A stretch of 45,317 nt of DNA, from assembly GCA_025453555.1 (NCBI GenBank), contig JALOQC010000113.1:1-45317 (forward strand). The letters are read 5' to 3'. Of this stretch, positions 41,728-45,317 are shown one piece after another. The DNA is from Myxococcota bacterium. GTDB taxonomy: Bacteria > Myxococcota_A > Polyangia > Polyangiales > Houyiibacteriaceae. The notes under the pieces were generated by a model that was given only the letters and a program-made list of their open reading frames with translations, searched no databases and was not told the origin of the DNA. The position numbers were made by a program, and so were the translations under genes. Every line of letters begins with the position of its first letter. Within the stretch, counting starts at the first letter, position 1.

Positions 41728-41768
41728 AGCCCGGACACCGTCGGTGCCCGGGCTTCGCCCCATTTTTT
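41728..41768 (+). terminator. Rho-independent terminator (probably bidirectional)
   Basis: AGCCCGGACACC (41728-41739), loop GTC, GGTGCCCGGGCT (41743-41754) pair with one mismatch; TCGCCCCA then TTTTTT (41763-41768) follow on the plus strand. It ends the kinase transcript and may also stop rpmB read-through. Confidence 0.75.
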
Positions 41769-41790
41769 CGGGAACTACTGGGAAGGAAGT

Positions 41791-41817
41791 CCGACTCGGC
41801 TCTTTCGAGGGAGTCGG
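41791..41817 (-). terminator. Hairpin just downstream of rpmB
   Basis: CCGACTC (41791-41797) and GAGTCGG (41811-41817) pair over a 13-nt loop, 8 nt beyond the rpmB stop. Confidence 0.4.
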
Positions 41818-41824
41818 TCGATGC

Positions 41825-42061
41825 TCAGACGCGCACGCCCTTGGCGCGCAGCTCGCGGAGCACGGTGTCGATGCCGCGCTTGTCGATGTCCTTGATCGCC
41901 GCGGTGCTCAGCTTGAAGCGGACCCAGCGGTTCTCGGAGGGAACCCAGAAGCGGTGCGTCTGGATGTTGGGCAGGTTGCGAACCTTCGACTTGCGGTTCG
42001 AGTGAGACACCTTGTGTCCCACCATCACGCCCTTGCCGGTGACTTGGCAGACTTTCGCCAT
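41825..42061 (-). CDS. rpmB: 50S ribosomal protein L28 (no zinc ribbon)
   Basis: 78 aa, normal length. [20 protein letters not shown], then [20 protein letters not shown] and [16 protein letters not shown] closely follow the E. coli form. Only one Cys is present, so the zinc-binding CxxC pairs of zinc-type L28 are missing. Third gene of the rpsN-rpmG-rpmB run, 25 bp after rpmG. Ends 8 nt before a hairpin. Confidence 0.97.
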   Translation of the reverse strand: MAKVCQVTGKGVMVGHKVSHSNRKSKVRNLPNIQTHRFWVPSENRWVRFKLSTAAIKDIDKRGIDTVLRELRAKGVRV

Positions 42062-42086
42062 GACGTCGTCCTTCAGTGCTCGCAGC

Positions 42087-42254
42087 TCACTTCTTGGAGC
42101 TGGGCATCTTCGCTTCGGTGAATTCGACGTGCTTGCCCGCTCGAGGATCGTACTTCTTGAGCTTCAGCTTACCCGTCATCGTGCGCTTGTTCTTCGTCGT
42201 GTAGTACGTGTAGCCCGTACCCGCCGAAGAGATGAGTCGAATCTTGTCACGCAT
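42087..42254 (-). CDS. rpmG: 50S ribosomal protein L33 (no zinc ribbon)
   Basis: 55 aa, normal length. Reads [20 protein letters not shown], then [20 protein letters not shown] and [14 protein letters not shown]. No cysteines, so this is the zinc-independent form. Only 3 bp separate it from the rpsN stop, so it is translated from the same mRNA. Confidence 0.97.
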   Translation of the reverse strand: MRDKIRLISSAGTGYTYYTTKNKRTMTGKLKLKKYDPRAGKHVEFTEAKMPSSKK

Positions 42255-42257
42255 GGC

Positions 42258-42563
42258 TCACCAGCTGCTCTTCGTGAGACCCGGGACCTCGCCGCGGTGG
42301 CCGAGCTCTCGGAGCGCGATGCGCGAGAGACCGAACTTGCGGTAGTAGGCCCGCGGACGACCTGTCACCGCGCAGCGGTTCCGGATGCGGACGGGGGTGG
42401 AGTTGCGCGGAAGCTTCTGGAGCTTCTCCTGGGCCTCGAGCTTCTCCTCATCGGAGGACTTGGGGCTTCGGATGATCTCCTTCAGCTCGGCGCGAAGACC
42501 GGCGTACTTCGCCGTCATCTTCTTGCGATACTCGTTCTGAGCGATCTTTGCCTTGCTGGCCAT
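42258..42563 (-). CDS. rpsN: 30S ribosomal protein S14, long zinc-free form
   Basis: 101 aa, the length of the E. coli-type S14 (zinc-type is about 61). [40 protein letters not shown] and [20 protein letters not shown] are family hallmarks; only a single Cys is left where zinc-type S14 has two pairs. First gene of the rpsN-rpmG-rpmB operon; ATG at 42563 has GGAAGGA 5 nt upstream. In several phyla such a set of zinc-free paralogues is made under zinc shortage; no Zur-like box was found in the 148 bp upstream, so constitutive use remains possible. Confidence 0.97.
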   Translation of the reverse strand: MASKAKIAQNEYRKKMTAKYAGLRAELKEIIRSPKSSDEEKLEAQEKLQKLPRNSTPVRIRNRCAVTGRPRAYYRKFGLSRIALRELGHRGEVPGLTKSSW

Positions 42564-42711
42564 GGGGATTCCTTCCCGAAAAGGGCCGCGAGCCTGACGG
42601 ATCCGCGGACGTGATGCAAGCGAACCGATGCGACAAAAGGCGTCGAGGGTTCGGGTGGGGTGAAGGCGCTCGGGCCCGAGGGAGGGCCAGACGCGCTGGA
42701 TCACGAACGAT

Positions 42712-43377
42712 TCAGAGCCTTTGCGACGCTCGCACGAGATCGACGAGGGGACCCACGTCCTCGCGTCGATCGACGATCGCCGTGCGCCGACCGGTGTCTT
42801 CGAGGGCTTGGGCCATGCCCTTGCCGAGGGGGGTGCCTTCGTCGAAGACGAGAAAGAGGACCGCGCGGTCGAGGCGCGAGGCGAAGGTCGGGAGCTCCGC
42901 GAGGCGTTCGGTGGGCGGGTCCGTGAGGTCCAAGATCACGAGATTCGGCTGGAACTCCAGCGAGAGGGTCTGGATGCGGGCGATCTCGCCGAGCACGAGG
43001 GGCACCACCGTGGGACCGAGGGCGGCCTTGAGGCGACGCGCGAGCTGGCCCGAGGCGGCGAGCACGAGCACGCGCGTCGGGCCCGAGCCGGTGGGGAAGG
43101 GTGCGGTCGGCAGATCGGAGCGTCGCGGACGCGGCGGGGGCGGAGTCCCGAGGATCGCGCGGACCTGAGAGGCGACCTCGTCGGCGACGTCGGGGCCGAG
43201 ACGCGCGGCGAGCGCTTCGCGGAGGGGACCCGCGGCGAAACGGCTCCATTCGCCGTGGCCGACCGGCTCGTCGCCTGCGCGATCGAGGGCCGCGAAGAGC
43301 ACGGCGGCGGCCACGTCGGGAGCGATCATGCCTTCGAGCACCTCGCGCACCACGACCGCCTCGTAAGAGGGCTTCAT
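42712..43377 (-). CDS. Receiver-like domain protein of unknown function
   Basis: 221 aa. Residues 1-85 are helical ([40 protein letters not shown]); a Pro/Arg linker follows ([16 protein letters not shown]). Residues about 105-220 have a response-regulator-like alternation: [52 protein letters not shown] and [15 protein letters not shown]. The phosphoacceptor position seems to be DLTD, but the N-terminal acidic pair is absent (AAS instead of DDE), so it is probably a pseudo-receiver. TACCTT lies 8 nt before the ATG. No partner kinase nearby. The gene is upstream of, and co-directional with, rpsN (148 bp gap). Confidence 0.7.
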   Translation of the reverse strand: MKPSYEAVVVREVLEGMIAPDVAAAVLFAALDRAGDEPVGHGEWSRFAAGPLREALAARLGPDVADEVASQVRAILGTPPPPRPRRSDLPTAPFPTGSGPTRVLVLAASGQLARRLKAALGPTVVPLVLGEIARIQTLSLEFQPNLVILDLTDPPTERLAELPTFASRLDRAVLFLVFDEGTPLGKGMAQALEDTGRRTAIVDRREDVGPLVDLVRASQRL

Positions 43378-43385
43378 GCGCGACC

Positions 43386-43391
43386 AAGGTA
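43386..43391 (-). promoter_or_regulatory. Candidate leaderless -10 box TACCTT
   Basis: TACCTT ends 8 nt before the ATG at 43377; spacer GGTCGCGC. Confidence 0.5.
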
Positions 43392-43634
43392 GCAGGGCAC
43401 GCCCGTGGAGTGGTCGTCTACGACACGAATGTCGAAAAATGGTGGTGGACACGGACGGGGAAACGTGTTTCAGCGACCTGCGTTCGAGACCTCGCGAGGA
43501 TCGCCCGAGGCCACGCCTCGAGGTGACGACGCACGGCACGAGGCGGCCGACCGACGAGGGCATGCAGCTCGGCGGACGCCCTCGGCAACGAGAGCATGCT
43601 GCGTGTGATCACCGCGACGCGCGGTGGGGCGCGG

Positions 43635-43640
43635 TAGGTT
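43635..43640 (+). promoter_or_regulatory. Candidate leaderless -10 box TAGGTT
   Basis: TAGGTT ends 7 nt before the ATG at 43648; identical hexamer to the NRPS box at 14356. Confidence 0.55.
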
Positions 43641-43647
43641 GAAGCCG

Positions 43648-44511
43648 ATGACGACCGTCAGCTCCGTGCTCGGCAACTCGCAGCGTCTCGATGGAGGCGC
43701 GATGTTCGGGAACGCGCCCAAGCCGCTCTGGGAGCGCTGGATCGCGCCCGACGAGCGCAACCGCATCCCGCTCGCGTGCCGCGCGATGTTGGTGGAGGAG
43801 CCGTCGCGGCGCGTGCTGGTGGAGACGGGCATCGGCGCGTTCTTCCCGCCCGCGATGCGCGAGCGCTTCGGGGTGGTCGAGAGCGAGCACGTGCTCTTGC
43901 AGAGCCTCGCCGCGCTCGGGGTCGCGCCCGAGGACGTCGACGTGATCGTGCTCTCGCACCTGCACTTCGATCATGCGGGCGGGTTGCTCGCGGCGTTCGA
44001 AGAGGGTGCGCCGCCGTCGCTGGTGTTTCCGCGCGCGCGCTACGTGGTGGGCGCGGACGCGTGGGAGCGCGCGAAGCATCCACACGCGCGGGACCGCGCG
44101 AGCTTCATCCCGGAGCTGCCCGCGCTGCTCGAAGCGACGGGTCGGCTCGAGATCGTACGCGACGATTGGAGCGAGACCCTCGGTGACGCGTGGCGGCTGC
44201 ACTTCTCGGAAGGGCACACGCCGGGGCTGCTCTTGCCGGAGGTCGCGAGCGCGGAGGGGCCGATCGTGTTCGCGGGCGATCTGATTCCGGGTCGGCCGTG
44301 GATGCACCTGCCGATCACGATGGGCTACGACCGTTATCCCGAGCGGCTCATCGAAGAGAAAGACGCGCTGCTCACGGATCTGCTCGCACGCGGCGGGCGG
44401 CTCTTCTTCACCCACGATCCGCTCGTGGCGATGGCGCGGGTGAGCCGCGACGACAAGGGACGCTTCGGTCCGGGAGAAGCGTGGGAGAGCCCGGTGCGTT
44501 TGCCGGTTTGA
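43648..44511 (+). CDS. MBL-fold metallo-hydrolase
   Basis: 287 aa, cytoplasmic. Zinc-binding HxHxDH is present as [11 protein letters not shown] near 110, the later ligand His in [11 protein letters not shown] near 194, and Asp in VFAGDLIPG near 213. A further His is in FFTHDPL near 260. The N-terminus ([20 protein letters not shown]) is shared with lactonase-like and AttM/AhlD-type enzymes of this superfamily. Hydrolysis of lactones (including acyl-homoserine lactones) is one option, not demonstrated. The ATG at 43648 is chosen over the GTG eight codons upstream because of TAGGTT 7 nt before it. Confidence 0.92.
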   Translation: MTTVSSVLGNSQRLDGGAMFGNAPKPLWERWIAPDERNRIPLACRAMLVEEPSRRVLVETGIGAFFPPAMRERFGVVESEHVLLQSLAALGVAPEDVDVIVLSHLHFDHAGGLLAAFEEGAPPSLVFPRARYVVGADAWERAKHPHARDRASFIPELPALLEATGRLEIVRDDWSETLGDAWRLHFSEGHTPGLLLPEVASAEGPIVFAGDLIPGRPWMHLPITMGYDRYPERLIEEKDALLTDLLARGGRLFFTHDPLVAMARVSRDDKGRFGPGEAWESPVRLPV

Positions 44512-44615
44512 ACGAGCAGCAGTTCGACAGAGTACGCTGGACAGCTCTCGGGATGATCGAGGCGTCCGCGCGGTCACGTTCGTCGCGCGGGTTGAACACG
44601 GTCCGGGGTCGGGCC

Positions 44616-44621
44616 TACGGT
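44616..44621 (+). promoter_or_regulatory. Candidate leaderless -10 box TACGGT
   Basis: TACGGT ends 7 nt before the ATG at 44629; spacer CCGGCGC. Confidence 0.5.
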
Positions 44622-44628
44622 CCGGCGC

Positions 44629-45317
44629 ATGAAGCGACTCCTCTCCTTCTCGCTGCTGCTCGCGATCGCGTGCGGTGGCAGCACTCCGCCTCCCGTCGTC
44701 GCCGATCCGGCGCCGGCCACACCTGCGCCGCCCGCCGAGCCCGAAGCGCCCGCCGATCCGTGGGAGTCGGTGACGGGCGTGGCGCTGCGCGACTACGTGG
44801 GTGAGCAGGCCTTCACGAAGCTGATGGAGGTGCAGCCGGGGACGACGCCGGAGGCGCTCGCGAGCTGGCTCTCGTCGCCGGACGAGGCGCCCGCGCTGAC
44901 GGGCAAGGCGACCGAGCGGCTCTTCGATCTCGCGGCGGTCGCGCTCGCGGGTGGGGATCTCGATCGCGCGGAGCAGATCGTGCGGCTGGTGCGCCTCAAG
45001 GCCGCCAACCGCAACAGCGCGTTCGCGGGCAACACGTACCTCGCGGAGATCGCGCGACGTCGGAACCCGCAAGAGGCGGCCGCGCGGGAGGCGATTGCGG
45101 CGGTGTTCCGCGAGCAGCCGCGCACGCGTTTCGGTGCGAGCACCGTGATCTTCCAGCTCTTCCAGACGCCGGAGCAGGCGAGCGCGCAGCTGGGGCAGAT
45201 CCATCGGCAGCTCGTGTCGCTCGACACCGCGAGCGGGGCGCTCTTCTACGAGCAGATCCTGCCGGGGATCATCGAGCATCGTGCGCACTTCCTCGCCGCG
45301 GCCGACGTGGTGCGCGC
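44629..45317 (+). CDS. Lipoprotein of unknown function (3' end beyond window)
   Basis: At least 229 aa, cut by the right edge. Signal peptide MKRLLSFSLLLAIAC with lipobox AIAC, then a Pro/Ala-rich spacer (PPVVADPAPATPAPPAEPEA). The folded part begins WESVTGVALRDYVGEQAFTK, with helical repeats that look TPR-like (KATERLFDLAAVALAGGDLD, RAEQIVRLVRLKAANRNSAF, AAAREAIAAVFREQPRTRFG). A periplasmic scaffold is plausible; no enzymatic motif. TACGGT 7 nt upstream of the ATG supports this start. Confidence 0.8.
   Translation, partial: MKRLLSFSLLLAIACGGSTPPPVVADPAPATPAPPAEPEAPADPWESVTGVALRDYVGEQAFTKLMEVQPGTTPEALASWLSSPDEAPALTGKATERLFDLAAVALAGGDLDRAEQIVRLVRLKAANRNSAFAGNTYLAEIARRRNPQEAAAREAIAAVFREQPRTRFGASTVIFQLFQTPEQASAQLGQIHRQLVSLDTASGALFYEQILPGIIEHRAHFLAAADVVR

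Larger units (their letters stand above)
41523..41824. other. 302-bp convergent intergenic region
   Basis: Between the kinase and rpmB stops. Contains GTC/GAC-rich low complexity near 41640-41700 (GTGACCGTCGTTGACGTCC) and two hairpins (41728-41754 and 41791-41817). No gene, tRNA or promoter was recognised. Confidence 0.6.
43378..43647. other. Divergent intergenic region, 270 bp
   Basis: Apart from the two TANNNT boxes next to the starts (43386-43391 and 43635-43640), nothing was recognised: no hairpin, repeat or short gene. Confidence 0.5.

Noticed and set aside
42564-42711. Zur operator upstream of rpsN
   Set aside because: No AT-rich palindrome resembling known Zur boxes was seen.

Overview
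The window looks like a stretch of a myxobacterial chromosome of the Polyangia/Sandaracinaceae kind. It is very GC-rich (about 70% by eye). It has a type I polyketide synthase and a hybrid nonribosomal synthetase with its own phosphopantetheinyl transferase, lineage-flavoured lipoproteins and TPR/HEAT proteins, an MXAN_5187-like protein, a Hanks-type kinase joined to a PilZ protein, and a fused MFS/spermidine-synthase. No rRNA, tRNA, CRISPR array or phage gene was seen. Species assignment is inference.

Layout. 1-4376 (-): 5' part of a PKS (KS-AT-KR-DH, runs off the left edge). 4503-9036: three GT4 glycosyltransferases and a Cys-type glutathione peroxidase. 9070-13994: a lipoprotein of the alkaline-phosphatase/sulfatase superfamily, a GAF-GGDEF diguanylate cyclase, a single-domain response regulator and a DedA membrane protein. 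14370-20336 (+): a formyltransferase-like/vestigial C/A domain interrupted by a luciferase-like monooxygenase/PCP synthetase, an unknown protein, a 51-codon RATSE-repeat ORF, and a PPTase; the last three are linked by ATGA overlaps. 20398-24593: WecG/TagA/CpsF glycosyltransferase, methyltransferase, a 148-bp MITE-like element ending on the stop codon of a 2OG-Fe(II) oxygenase, a two-TM protein and a tandem-rhodanese sulfurtransferase. 24736-28763: pirin, an outer-membrane protein with calcium-binding type-3 repeats, a HEAT-repeat protein and a small conserved protein. 29034-37000: a frameshifted MFS/spermidine-synthase fusion, a TPR protein, a lipoprotein, an MXAN_5187-like protein and a YdeI-like protein. 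36550-42563: HflX, TtcA, PilZ plus Ser/Thr kinase, and an rpsN-rpmG-rpmB cluster of zinc-free type. 42712-45317: a receiver-like protein, an MBL-fold hydrolase and a truncated lipoprotein.

Three observations stand out. (1) At least nine genes, on both strands, have a TANNNT hexamer 7-9 nt before the start codon and no Shine-Dalgarno sequence, which suggests widespread leaderless transcription. (2) A 22-bp palindromic element (GTCGGCGG-loop-CCGCCGAC) is inserted inside three unrelated genes, always in the same codon phase (encoding SAGS[AT]A), with a compensatory stem change in one copy and a triple tandem in another. (3) Two synthetic/metabolic genes carry frame changes: two compensating ones in the NRPS linker, and one at a GGGC tetranucleotide run in the MFS/spermidine-synthase gene.
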